A stretch of DNA of 64,000 bases from Bacteroidota bacterium (GTDB lineage: Bacteria > Bacteroidota > Bacteroidia > Chitinophagales > Chitinophagaceae). The stretch covers positions 1 to 64,000 of the forward strand of contig JAFDYF010000020.1 of NCBI GenBank assembly GCA_018267575.1, written 5' to 3'. Position numbers and translations under genes: made by a program. Shown one piece after another: positions 9,401-17,218 of this stretch. The notes below the pieces were generated by a model. It had not been told where the DNA came from, did not search any database, and was given only the letters and a program-made list of their open reading frames with translations. Position 1 is the stretch's first letter. Each line of letters begins with the position of its first letter.

Positions 9401-9897
9401 GTAAAATTGCTGAAATGCTGCTTAATCGTTAAAGGTACACTGCTTCCTATAAGCAGCTTCTCAACTTTTCCATCTTTAACCCAGAATACCTGTGCCAGGC
9501 AAACATTTTCCTGGTATCCCTCATTGAAAAAATTAGCCACTATTACCGTATGCGTATCGTCACCTGGCCGCAGATATATTTTTTTTGCAGCCTTAGTGAT
9601 CTCTTCTTTTTCTTTTTTGTATTCACCACGTACATAAGTCAGTAGATTTCTTTCTTTACTTTCTGCTCCAGCAGCTTTGTTAAAAGTTATTTTATTTGAA
9701 GGAACTAATAATGTTGTAAGGGCATCAACCAATGTTGATTTGCCTGATCCAATGTCCCCAGTCAGTAATGAATTAAAACCTTTAGGCTCTATCTTCCAAA
9801 TGGTACGATTAAAAGTACCCCAATTCAAAACCTCAAGAGATTGAAGCCTGAATCCGGCGTTGGATACAGCAGTCTCAAAATTTAATTCATTCATCAT
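6484..9897 (-). CDS. jetC: Wadjet SMC-like ATPase JetC
   Basis: This 1137-residue SMC/MukB-like ATPase carries Walker A GDIGSGKS at 47-54. Long charged coiled-coil arms follow (about 280-420 and 640-800), interrupted by a hinge-like section. The C-terminal head has an ABC-signature-like GGKSGGQKEK and a Walker B (FVVIDEAFGRG). JetC dimers bridged by JetA and JetB extrude DNA loops and present circular DNA to JetD. The gene sits 14 bp downstream of jetB and overlaps jetD. All ATPase motifs are present. Confidence 0.95.
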   Translation of the reverse strand: MMNELNFETAVSNAGFRLQSLEVLNWGTFNRTIWKIEPKGFNSLLTGDIGSGKSTLVDALTTLLVPSNKITFNKAAGAESKERNLLTYVRGEYKKEKEEITKAAKKIYLRPGDDTHTVIVANFFNEGYQENVCLAQVFWVKDGKVEKLLIGSSVPLTIKQHFSNFTEIAELRKRLRNLQGVSLFDDNFGRYSEYFRHKFGMTSDKAIDLFYQTVSMKSVSSLTDFVREQMLEKTDVKEQIAVLLKRFDELNKAHAAVVHAREQYEHLRPLVEFAVQYGELSNEIEKIEEMLSVVPVWFAEKKITLIENAISETSSDLELAHLTLKSIQDDYKIADNKKFSLKQDIDNNGGKRLEQIADEINSRTSSKETKKKDWDSYDLLAKRCGLSGVENEAGFSRNLQEGQVIFDKCQKRERELRDDRDKIVGELREKLNELKDEQAELDSLRARKSQIPAWLIEIRNQICMDLRIEEDELPFAGELLKVQDDETKWEGAIERLLHDFAMNLLVPSQHYRSVSRYVNGKTLRSNDGRGRKLNYLEADTNKRDSYIKQLSNDSVLNKIETKPDTVFDTWLENYLFRNYAEFACVEEEELLQIPNGITMQGLIKKGKIRHTKDDRWNINDKRNFVLGWTNIDKINALEENIIEIESSIRTINIQKEKIEKEETTNNTTKTTVSKIIELKDYSVINWQQEVKKIIELEKEQNELLDKNDLLNKLKKSLEEVEKTLTDLKEKETKKNQEIGGLQKTLDTYNSQLGIARSLISLIDEIRKKKYFPVIEEKVGDKTFKLSNADSFQEQFRKQFEGENGELKRMRSNLSRLANNITRKMRDIKDHSKAEYSEFSEDVEARAEYIKKYELLANEDLKKHEDRFKEELNRNVINSIAVFDNQLDKHEKDIKQKIVYINQHLHDIVYDSAKDTYITILIDPTTSKDIRQFKEDLRLCYINTLGDETGLYNEAKYEQVKKILDRFASMENIDKEWTHTVTDVRNWFEFNASERYSSDDSEKEFYEGSGGKSGGQKEKLAYTILASALAYQFGLQFGEDKSRSFRFVVIDEAFGRGSDESTRYGLELFRKLNLQLLIVTPLQKIHIIENHVNAFHFISNRDGNNSQISNLTVQQYKEEKAKRNALLQPVENSDVNND

Positions 9898-9911
9898 TTA
9901 CAGTTAACAGT

Positions 9912-10478
9912 TTATTCAGTTGTCTTCTTTTCTGCAGCATAAGCTTCTAAACGCTTCAAAGTATCGTCAATTTCATCTGCATTTACAAAGCCTTTTATAA
10001 TCCTGTGTATTTCATAATTATCAGCATTATCCTCTACTTTTCGCAAAAAACCTATATCAATTACTTTATTGATCGTTGTGATGATTTTATCCTGCTGTTT
10101 GGCTTCATCAGGTGCTGAAGGCATAAACAATTTAACCCTGTTGATAATTTCTTGTTGCGGTATTATAGCACGTACAGTACCTCCTTGAGCATCATTCTCC
10201 AATAGATATTTTCTCAAAACCAAGCAAAGTAGCGATGTGTGAAAGTCTAACTGCCTTTTTTCAGCCAGTTTTGGCAGAGCAGTTTCTTCTTCAAAATCCA
10301 CTTGTTTTAGAAAAGCATATCCTTCGCTTTTATCCATAAATAATTCAAGCCCGATTGTAGAAAAATATTTTTTTACATCGGCCTCATAATCGGTAAGGTT
10401 TGTCCATGCGGCCTTTTGATGCTCATATACCACACCTTTTAATAACGAAATCAGCGATAGTGAATATTCCTTTATCAT
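9912..10478 (-). CDS. jetB: Wadjet subunit JetB (DUF4194, MukE-like)
   Basis: This 188-residue protein fits the DUF4194/MukE-like JetB family in size and position. It has winged-helix-type content with a conserved-looking LDFHTSLLCLVLRKYLLE segment. In the complex it binds JetA and bridges the SMC heads. It lies 3 bp downstream of jetA and 14 bp upstream of jetC. Assignment relies on context plus family resemblance. Confidence 0.9.
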   Translation of the reverse strand: MIKEYSLSLISLLKGVVYEHQKAAWTNLTDYEADVKKYFSTIGLELFMDKSEGYAFLKQVDFEEETALPKLAEKRQLDFHTSLLCLVLRKYLLENDAQGGTVRAIIPQQEIINRVKLFMPSAPDEAKQQDKIITTINKVIDIGFLRKVEDNADNYEIHRIIKGFVNADEIDDTLKRLEAYAAEKKTTE

Positions 10479-10481
10479 AAT

Positions 10482-11906
10482 TTACCTGTTAAAAACAACG
10501 AGCGGTACGTCAATTTTAAACTGTTTTTCTGTTTCTGCATTTTCTACCATTAACTCCTGCTTTATTTCAAAATCTATCAAATGTTTATTGTCTCTTGAGG
10601 CAATCTGCATATAACCTAAAACTTCTGCAATTCCCTTTACGGGTTTGTACCGTGAAAACACCTCCTCTAAAGATACCTGCGGCTTGTTTTTTAATAGTGA
10701 TTTTATATTTGCTTTTAGGAGTTCAATATCAATGAAAAATTGCTCGTATAATGCATCAGTTTCAGCATCAGATTCTCCCTCATTAATTTGTGTGTCCTGA
10801 AAAATAACTTTAATGGGTGGGCGGAACAGAGGTCTTTCCATAATGAAAGATGACTTAAACAAACCATCAATGCTAAGCAAAGAATAATCAGTATCTATTG
10901 TATCTTTCAATTCAAGTAGTATTGATTCTATCCACTCCAAACTATTTAATATTCTTTTGCTTTCTAACAGGCTTTTTTGCTCTACAAATTTTCGAAGCTG
11001 TTCCAGCAAGCCATCGTTAGTTTTGTTTACTTTATCACCTGCCTCCACCAGGTTAGTTTTTAACCTGTCTATCGTCACATCTTTTTTCAATTTTTGAATC
11101 GCAGGTAGTTCATTAATTTTTGATATCAATAAATCTAATTCCTCCTGCATTTTCCTGCTCATTAAGAATTCCCAAAATGCCTTAAAACTCTTTCCCTGGT
11201 CGGTGCCCCATAAAAAATCCTGCTTGCTGAAAATATCATCCAGTAATTTGCCTTTAGCCAGACTGCTTTTAATAATAGCCTGGCGGGTATCTTTATCCAA
11301 TTCACGAAAATTTTGCTCAACCTGCCTGAAGTCTGCTAACAATCTTTTGGCCGTTTCCTCAGCAAGGAGATAATCTTCCCGTATTCTTGTATCATCAGTT
11401 TTTTCATAAATACCTTTTTCAGCATCTTCAATTTCTTTATCAAGTTTTATCCTGTCTTCTTTTAGCTTTTTAACTCTTTCGTATGGGGACGCTGTATTAT
11501 TCACCAATTGTTTTAATATGGAAAATAATTGCAGCAGGCGGCTGTGAGTACCTACAAATTGTTGCTTATTTAGGTCATCCAGCCATTTTAAGGCGTTTTC
11601 GGTGGCTGGGGTAAGTTCATACACCGGCTCATCACCCACGTCATAATATCTTCTTAAATAGCCGTTTTTTGCCCACTGTTGCAAATAATCCAATGGATCA
11701 TTTTTGTAGTCAAGTATTTCCTGCTGTTCAAGCGCAAATAGAAAGTCACCCAAAATGTTTCTGAGGTCTTGCTGGCTATAAAATATCCTATCCTGTTGCT
11801 TAAAGGCTAAATGAAAAAAACTTATCAGTAATGGAAAATGCTCGGCTCTGAGTATCTGGAGCGTTTTATCGTTTTTATAAAGGGAGTAGGCCGTAGAAAA
11901 TTCCAT
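10482..11906 (-). CDS. jetA: Wadjet kleisin-like subunit JetA (DUF3375)
   Basis: This 474-residue DUF3375 protein has a winged-helix-like N-terminus (HFPLLISFFHLAF...), a long helical or coiled middle (about 150-330) and a beta-rich C-terminus, as expected for the MukF-like JetA. It is the first gene of the jetABCD operon. The 282-bp gap upstream (11907-12188) must hold the operon promoter, but I see no clean TAnnTTTG box there. The four intact genes in canonical order define a complete type I Wadjet system. Confidence 0.92.
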   Translation of the reverse strand: MEFSTAYSLYKNDKTLQILRAEHFPLLISFFHLAFKQQDRIFYSQQDLRNILGDFLFALEQQEILDYKNDPLDYLQQWAKNGYLRRYYDVGDEPVYELTPATENALKWLDDLNKQQFVGTHSRLLQLFSILKQLVNNTASPYERVKKLKEDRIKLDKEIEDAEKGIYEKTDDTRIREDYLLAEETAKRLLADFRQVEQNFRELDKDTRQAIIKSSLAKGKLLDDIFSKQDFLWGTDQGKSFKAFWEFLMSRKMQEELDLLISKINELPAIQKLKKDVTIDRLKTNLVEAGDKVNKTNDGLLEQLRKFVEQKSLLESKRILNSLEWIESILLELKDTIDTDYSLLSIDGLFKSSFIMERPLFRPPIKVIFQDTQINEGESDAETDALYEQFFIDIELLKANIKSLLKNKPQVSLEEVFSRYKPVKGIAEVLGYMQIASRDNKHLIDFEIKQELMVENAETEKQFKIDVPLVVFNR

Positions 11907-12188
11907 AGAAAGGGTTTAATAGGGATTCCAATATAAGAAATAATTTGCAGTAATTCAATATGATAGCATTTCAATTCTATCCTTATTAATCCTGTGAAAT
12001 TAGCGTACATGGATAATTTACAAAATATGAACTATTGTTTACTTTGTTGGCGAAATCAAGCTTCTCAAGACAGACTTGATCATTTTGACTGAAATGACTC
12101 TTGATTCGACGAGAATATAAAGCAGTTAAAGATAGAGAAGAGTAAGGATTTCTGAATTTAGTACTGTTGCCTTTAAAGGATGACTTAT

Positions 12189-13091
12189 CTACCCTTGATA
12201 ATAAATTTCCAATTTTCTTCTTTGTGTTGTAAACAGTATTCTATATCCCGGGGTGAATCCTGCCACGGGTTTTGATTGTGACAAATTAGTAGAATACGTT
12301 CTTTTTTTTTCGGTATGAATAAAACCAATTGAAGGTAATGGAGCCAGATCGGCCCAAGATTTTGTATTAGTTATCTCCTCCTTTTTATAAAACTTAATAC
12401 TGCCGATTTCATTTTTCTTTGTCCAATTATCAATCGATGTATCACGCAGGTTCTGCAAAAAGGCATGGACAGGCACTCCAGTGCGTGGATGCAAATCTTT
12501 AAAATACGGTATTTTAAATTCTATATCATTATTGGCTTTCCTAAATAGGAAATCTCTTTTTAAGTCAGCTGCTTTTACCACTGATATGCCATAGTTCTCT
12601 ATTGCATATCCCGTGGCTTCCTGTAGTTGCTCACAAAACTTTAAATCATTACAGTAATTGTAAAAAAAATAGATGGGTATGCCTTGCATTTCTTTTGCAT
12701 AATCAATCAGGAGGTTGATTTGCAAAGCTGAGCTTCTCTTTTGTTTATGAGTAACTGTCGAATATTTATTATCCTTTTGAATGATTTTTGCCTGGCAGGG
12801 AAATGAAATAAAGCCCTTTATAGTTTCTACGAATATTTCGAAATCATTACCATTGGCTTTTTCATTTTTTGACTCATAAATTTCTATAGGTAATTCACTT
12901 GCTATCGCTAATTGCCAGAAGTCAAAAACGAGATTCTGTGTTATTGTTGTTTCAGAAATCTTTAATCCTTTTCTATTTCTCAAAAAACAGATCTTATTCC
13001 AAGTATTGACTGAATATAATTGTAACCACAAATATAAATCAGGCCGTTTAATAAGATTCTGTGACAGGCTTCGTAATAATTCAATATTCAT
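12189..13091 (-). CDS. DUF6615-like putative nuclease with QAK motif
   Basis: This 300-residue protein resembles the DUF6615 group of predicted PD-(D/E)xK-like proteins. Candidate active-site residues are E47 (ISETTIT), N82-D83-E85 (GNDFE) and Q100-A-K102 (FPCQAK). A helix with Q and YA residues follows (LQINLLIDYAKEM). Its start codon overlaps the stop of the 1354-residue gene upstream (TAATG at 13089-13093), so the pair is translationally coupled. No transmembrane segment is seen. The DUF name is from memory and should be checked; the nuclease reading is inferred from residue pattern. Confidence 0.55.
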   Translation of the reverse strand: MNIELLRSLSQNLIKRPDLYLWLQLYSVNTWNKICFLRNRKGLKISETTITQNLVFDFWQLAIASELPIEIYESKNEKANGNDFEIFVETIKGFISFPCQAKIIQKDNKYSTVTHKQKRSSALQINLLIDYAKEMQGIPIYFFYNYCNDLKFCEQLQEATGYAIENYGISVVKAADLKRDFLFRKANNDIEFKIPYFKDLHPRTGVPVHAFLQNLRDTSIDNWTKKNEIGSIKFYKKEEITNTKSWADLAPLPSIGFIHTEKKRTYSTNLSQSKPVAGFTPGYRILFTTQRRKLEIYYQG

Positions 13092-16000
13092 TAAGGGATA
13101 GGGAGTTTATAATTCAAATTTATAAATACGTGATATACTTTAGTGTCATTTCCATTTTTTGCCAATAATGCCCGTATTGAATTATTAGTGTAAGTCTCTT
13201 TTATCTCTTCAATATCACCATACAAAGGGAAACCAGCGGGGTATTTGATATTAGGAATGATAGTTGTTTTATAATCCTCCCAATGATCCATGAAATTATC
13301 GCCATTATAATACGCAAGAATAAAGAACAATTGTCTTCGATGATCATAATTGAAAGTCTTTACTGCGTGAGTGGTGGTAGTACTAGTGTTCTTTCCATGA
13401 AGCAGCAGAGCTTCACAAGTTGCTATTCTTTCATTGTCGGCAGCACGAATAATAAAGTCAAGTTCTCCGGGGTTTCTTTTATTTGAAGCAGAAAAACCAC
13501 CTCTTGTATTTCCAATTTTCCAGTACCAGTTCCTGAATTTGGACTGCAGACTTAGGATAAGAATGTCAGTATATTTGTCTTCATTATTTATCTCCTCAAT
13601 AGAATTGACAATATCTAAGATGTCGTTTGCGCTGTTGCAAATTTCTTTTAAAATAAAATTGGGGACATTTCTTTTGCCTACCACATTTTCAGGTAAAATT
13701 AATACTAATTTTTCGGGGCTTCTGAGAATTAAATCCTGGTATTCCTTCCTTAATCTCCTGTAATCGTCTTCGTTTTCTAACCGCTCAACAGTTGTTTTTA
13801 TAAATTCAGGTAATGAGTTATCTTTTAGCTGGTGATACTGCTTTGCTTCATTTACAAAGGATCTTGCAAGTTCATAATGCCCCCTTTGCACATAATTATT
13901 TACCCTTTTTTCAAAAAAATCACTTCGCAATTGATAAGTTTTATCAAGGGAATTGAATAGGTTATCAAACTCAGTATATCTTTCCAATTTATTAAATACA
14001 CTTAATTTATTCAACCATATATTTTCCTGCACAAACCCTAGTGCCTCTGCTCTTTTTTTATCGGGAATACTTTTTTCGAATGTGTCCCACTCCTGCAATG
14101 CATCGGATAGAGATTTAATTTTTTCCTCTTTAATTGTTTTGGTTTCGGCAAGTTTGATATGAGAGTAAAATCTGTTAATGGCTATTGCAGCTTTATCGTT
14201 TTTAGATGAAGTAATTAATCTTTTGAAAATATTGTAAGCGTTCTCAGGGTCATTATTTTTAAGCTTTACCAACCCGAGGTAGAAATCTCTTGTTTCACCA
14301 GGCTTGAATTCGTAGCCCTTTGAGGTTGAGAATGAATCTACAGGTGGAGCTTGCTCATTTAGAATTGCCTTTTCATTGCCTTCGTAATAGGCAATGAGAA
14401 GCTTTAATCGAAAATGGGTTATTTGATATTCTGTATTGTCTCTTTGTGAAAGAACCCTGGTTTCCCAATAATTGAGAGCCTCTTTTGCCTTGTCGATAAA
14501 TTCTTCAACTTCTGAAAGTTTTATAACTACGGTTTCGATTTCGGGGATGTAATTCTTCTCGTCAAGATATTCAGCAACGTCAAAGTCTTTGATCTGTTTC
14601 TTAATAAAATCTCTGTCTGATTCGCTGGATAAAAACTCAAGAAGTTTAAGGCATTTTGTGAAGCTATCAGTTTTCGTTAGTGATTTTAAAATTTCTTCTT
14701 TATTCCGTTGCTCAAATTTATTCACAGCTTGAGCTATAACAGGGATTAAGGCATTCTCTTCTGATCCAAAAACAGTTCTTTCATAGCGATCCTCAAATAT
14801 ATCAATGCTCCCAGTGGCTGAATCTTGATAAGAATATTTAGAAATAAAATCCACAATTGCCTGTTCTAATCTTGATATGGCAGTTTCTATTTTGTGCCCC
14901 TGTTGTTTATAATTAAACTCATTTAACCTTAAACGTTGATGAGCTGTAATTAAAATTTCAATATGCGTTCTTATTTTATCAATGGCAAATTGATTGTATT
15001 TATCCCATTTATCCGAAGTGGGCTTTAATTTTAAACCAGTGGGTAGTAGAAATTGGGGCAGCAGATTGTATTTCTCGAAATATAATACCCATTCTTCCCA
15101 GCGAATTAACTCTGCCCCTTTTTGGTTAGTAGACCATAATGGGATAGTTTGTTCCATTTCTGCATTTTGATAACTCCAGCGATGAATTGATACTAAGTTA
15201 AATACGCTAGTATAGTCATTGAGAAATTGATTTACTACAGTATCTTCTTTTAACTCTTCTACCTCATCTTTTTGTTTTTTATATTCAGCACTTGAGAGCA
15301 GTGTTAATAGCATACTTAAAAGTTCCATTTTTACTAGAGGCAATCCAACTACTCCTTCTGTATAGACTTTCTGGGAATTATACTCTTTCACATGAGTGAA
15401 CAAATCTGAAAGGATGTCGCAAAAAAAATATTTGTAAATTTTACCTTCGGGGCTAAAAAAGGAACCATCAAGTTTTTTGTTTCGCAATACTTCAATTAAG
15501 ATTTCAAATTGCGCTTGAAAGCTATCCCGTTTTGTAATTATTTGCATTGTTCTGTCAGCTTTAAACAAATGCCATTTGTTTTCAGAGGTAAGAACCAGGC
15601 ATTCAAAAATTGTAAGTGCTTTATCCGAATTTGATAAAACTCTATCTGTTTTTAGTGCGGATAATATCAAACTAAAACAATTGCGGAGGTTTTCTTTTTT
15701 AAGGTCACTTGCCTGATGTTCTGGAAAAGCTTTATCTGTTTCGGAATTGAGGTATAAATTAAATGCTAATGATGCTATTCGCACATCTAAACAGAGAGTG
15801 GGAATAATTTCTGGCTTCCAATAATAAATAAAGAAGCACATCTTCCACAATAAATATGGCCGGGTGCTGCCTTCACATAGTAGTTGTCTGATTAATGGAT
15901 GCTTTATTCCGTCTTCTCCAGTTTTAATGTCAAAAAAAATAATTGTCTGAACCAAGTCGTCAATGAACCATCTTGATTCCTGCATCCAGAGTAAGTCACT

Positions 16001-17155
16001 CTGATGTACTTCATTGCACTCTTCCATTAAATTGAATAGCTCGAAGATATTTTTCGCCTTTGTTAAATCGGGAAACCCAATTTTAGGAGCATTCGCAAGT
16101 ATAACAAATTGGGACCTCCTGTTTGATAAAACGAGTTTGTTAATTTCTTGATCGGGACCAATCAGGTCTTTTTCGGCCAATAGAATTTCGCAGCAACTTG
16201 TAAGTAGAAAATCTATTTCATCTGTTTTCATTATTTCAGGAGACTTAATAAAATTATCTATGAAGCGTAATTTCAATATCCAATTCCTTACCATTTCATT
16301 GCGAACGGGATATTTCCCTGAATTCCTCATTAATACCCATAATAAATCACCAATTTTATTACATAAGACAGTCCAATAGTCAGGTCCGCAAGACCATAAA
16401 TTCAAATACCAGATATCTTCTTCTACTACAAATACTTTTTGAAGTATTAAATCTGTTAATGGAGGGGTCTTTGGGAAGAATGCGACATGTGCTGTATGAG
16501 TTGCTTCCAATAGCTTTTTGTCAAGTAATAGTTTGTATTTGTCACCTTTTTTTGCTTCGAGCAGTAAAAAACTGATAAACTGAAGTTCTTTTTTATGCTG
16601 GAAAATAGGCTTGTTGTATTCTAAATTGTAAACTTTAACTGTTTCGTCTTTGATTTCTACAAAATGCATTGCTTTGCATTTATCAAGTGAAATTGTTAGT
16701 TCATTCTCGGTTTCATATTGTGAGTGAAAAATTATAAAGTCCGGTTTCTTTATTCCCTCAGTTGACTTCAGGGTTTCAACAGCCGCAATTAGAAAATTAA
16801 ATTCAGGTTCAGCCTCTTTTATTTTTTCATACTGGCCTGCAGCACTGCTTACACCGTTCGGAATTTCAACTATATCGCTAATTATTCTAATCCAAAATAT
16901 TTTTATGAGATTCTCTAAATTAAGACTACCCTCTATTTCTTCAAATTCACGATGGCATTCCTTAAGTTGTTCTGTTGAAATGTATGTGTAGGGAGCAACC
17001 AGGCCATCAAAAAGCAATTTTGCCAAAAAATGTGCGGCTGCCCAGTCGTTGTCAGCCTGGAGTGCTTTTAGATCAGGGCGGCGATAAGTGTGCTTTTCTT
17101 TGGATAATTCAATAAACTTGCTGAGTTTATCAGCCTTTTCCTTTAACCTGTACAT
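13091..17155 (-). CDS. Large helical-repeat protein with nuclease-like ends, family not recognised
   Basis: This 1354-residue, largely alpha-helical soluble protein matches no named family I know. Two stretches look like restriction-nuclease cores. P138-D139 is followed by E167-I-K169 (FVEIK) near the N-terminus. G1230-E-L-D1233-F is followed by E1248-A-L at the C-terminus, a GE(I/L)D...E pattern seen at the ends of some large defence proteins. The middle (about 850-1150) reads like TPR or other helical repeats. No Walker A is evident. The gene is 63 bp downstream of mobC and overlaps the QAK-nuclease gene. Wadjet lies further downstream on the same strand. Confidence 0.5.
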   Translation of the reverse strand: MYRLKEKADKLSKFIELSKEKHTYRRPDLKALQADNDWAAAHFLAKLLFDGLVAPYTYISTEQLKECHREFEEIEGSLNLENLIKIFWIRIISDIVEIPNGVSSAAGQYEKIKEAEPEFNFLIAAVETLKSTEGIKKPDFIIFHSQYETENELTISLDKCKAMHFVEIKDETVKVYNLEYNKPIFQHKKELQFISFLLLEAKKGDKYKLLLDKKLLEATHTAHVAFFPKTPPLTDLILQKVFVVEEDIWYLNLWSCGPDYWTVLCNKIGDLLWVLMRNSGKYPVRNEMVRNWILKLRFIDNFIKSPEIMKTDEIDFLLTSCCEILLAEKDLIGPDQEINKLVLSNRRSQFVILANAPKIGFPDLTKAKNIFELFNLMEECNEVHQSDLLWMQESRWFIDDLVQTIIFFDIKTGEDGIKHPLIRQLLCEGSTRPYLLWKMCFFIYYWKPEIIPTLCLDVRIASLAFNLYLNSETDKAFPEHQASDLKKENLRNCFSLILSALKTDRVLSNSDKALTIFECLVLTSENKWHLFKADRTMQIITKRDSFQAQFEILIEVLRNKKLDGSFFSPEGKIYKYFFCDILSDLFTHVKEYNSQKVYTEGVVGLPLVKMELLSMLLTLLSSAEYKKQKDEVEELKEDTVVNQFLNDYTSVFNLVSIHRWSYQNAEMEQTIPLWSTNQKGAELIRWEEWVLYFEKYNLLPQFLLPTGLKLKPTSDKWDKYNQFAIDKIRTHIEILITAHQRLRLNEFNYKQQGHKIETAISRLEQAIVDFISKYSYQDSATGSIDIFEDRYERTVFGSEENALIPVIAQAVNKFEQRNKEEILKSLTKTDSFTKCLKLLEFLSSESDRDFIKKQIKDFDVAEYLDEKNYIPEIETVVIKLSEVEEFIDKAKEALNYWETRVLSQRDNTEYQITHFRLKLLIAYYEGNEKAILNEQAPPVDSFSTSKGYEFKPGETRDFYLGLVKLKNNDPENAYNIFKRLITSSKNDKAAIAINRFYSHIKLAETKTIKEEKIKSLSDALQEWDTFEKSIPDKKRAEALGFVQENIWLNKLSVFNKLERYTEFDNLFNSLDKTYQLRSDFFEKRVNNYVQRGHYELARSFVNEAKQYHQLKDNSLPEFIKTTVERLENEDDYRRLRKEYQDLILRSPEKLVLILPENVVGKRNVPNFILKEICNSANDILDIVNSIEEINNEDKYTDILILSLQSKFRNWYWKIGNTRGGFSASNKRNPGELDFIIRAADNERIATCEALLLHGKNTSTTTTHAVKTFNYDHRRQLFFILAYYNGDNFMDHWEDYKTTIIPNIKYPAGFPLYGDIEEIKETYTNNSIRALLAKNGNDTKVYHVFINLNYKLPIP

Positions 17156-17218
17156 TGCTTTGTCTTTTACCGAAATTAAGCCAGGATGAGCTATTCTGAA
17201 TCAAATGCGATAGTGATA

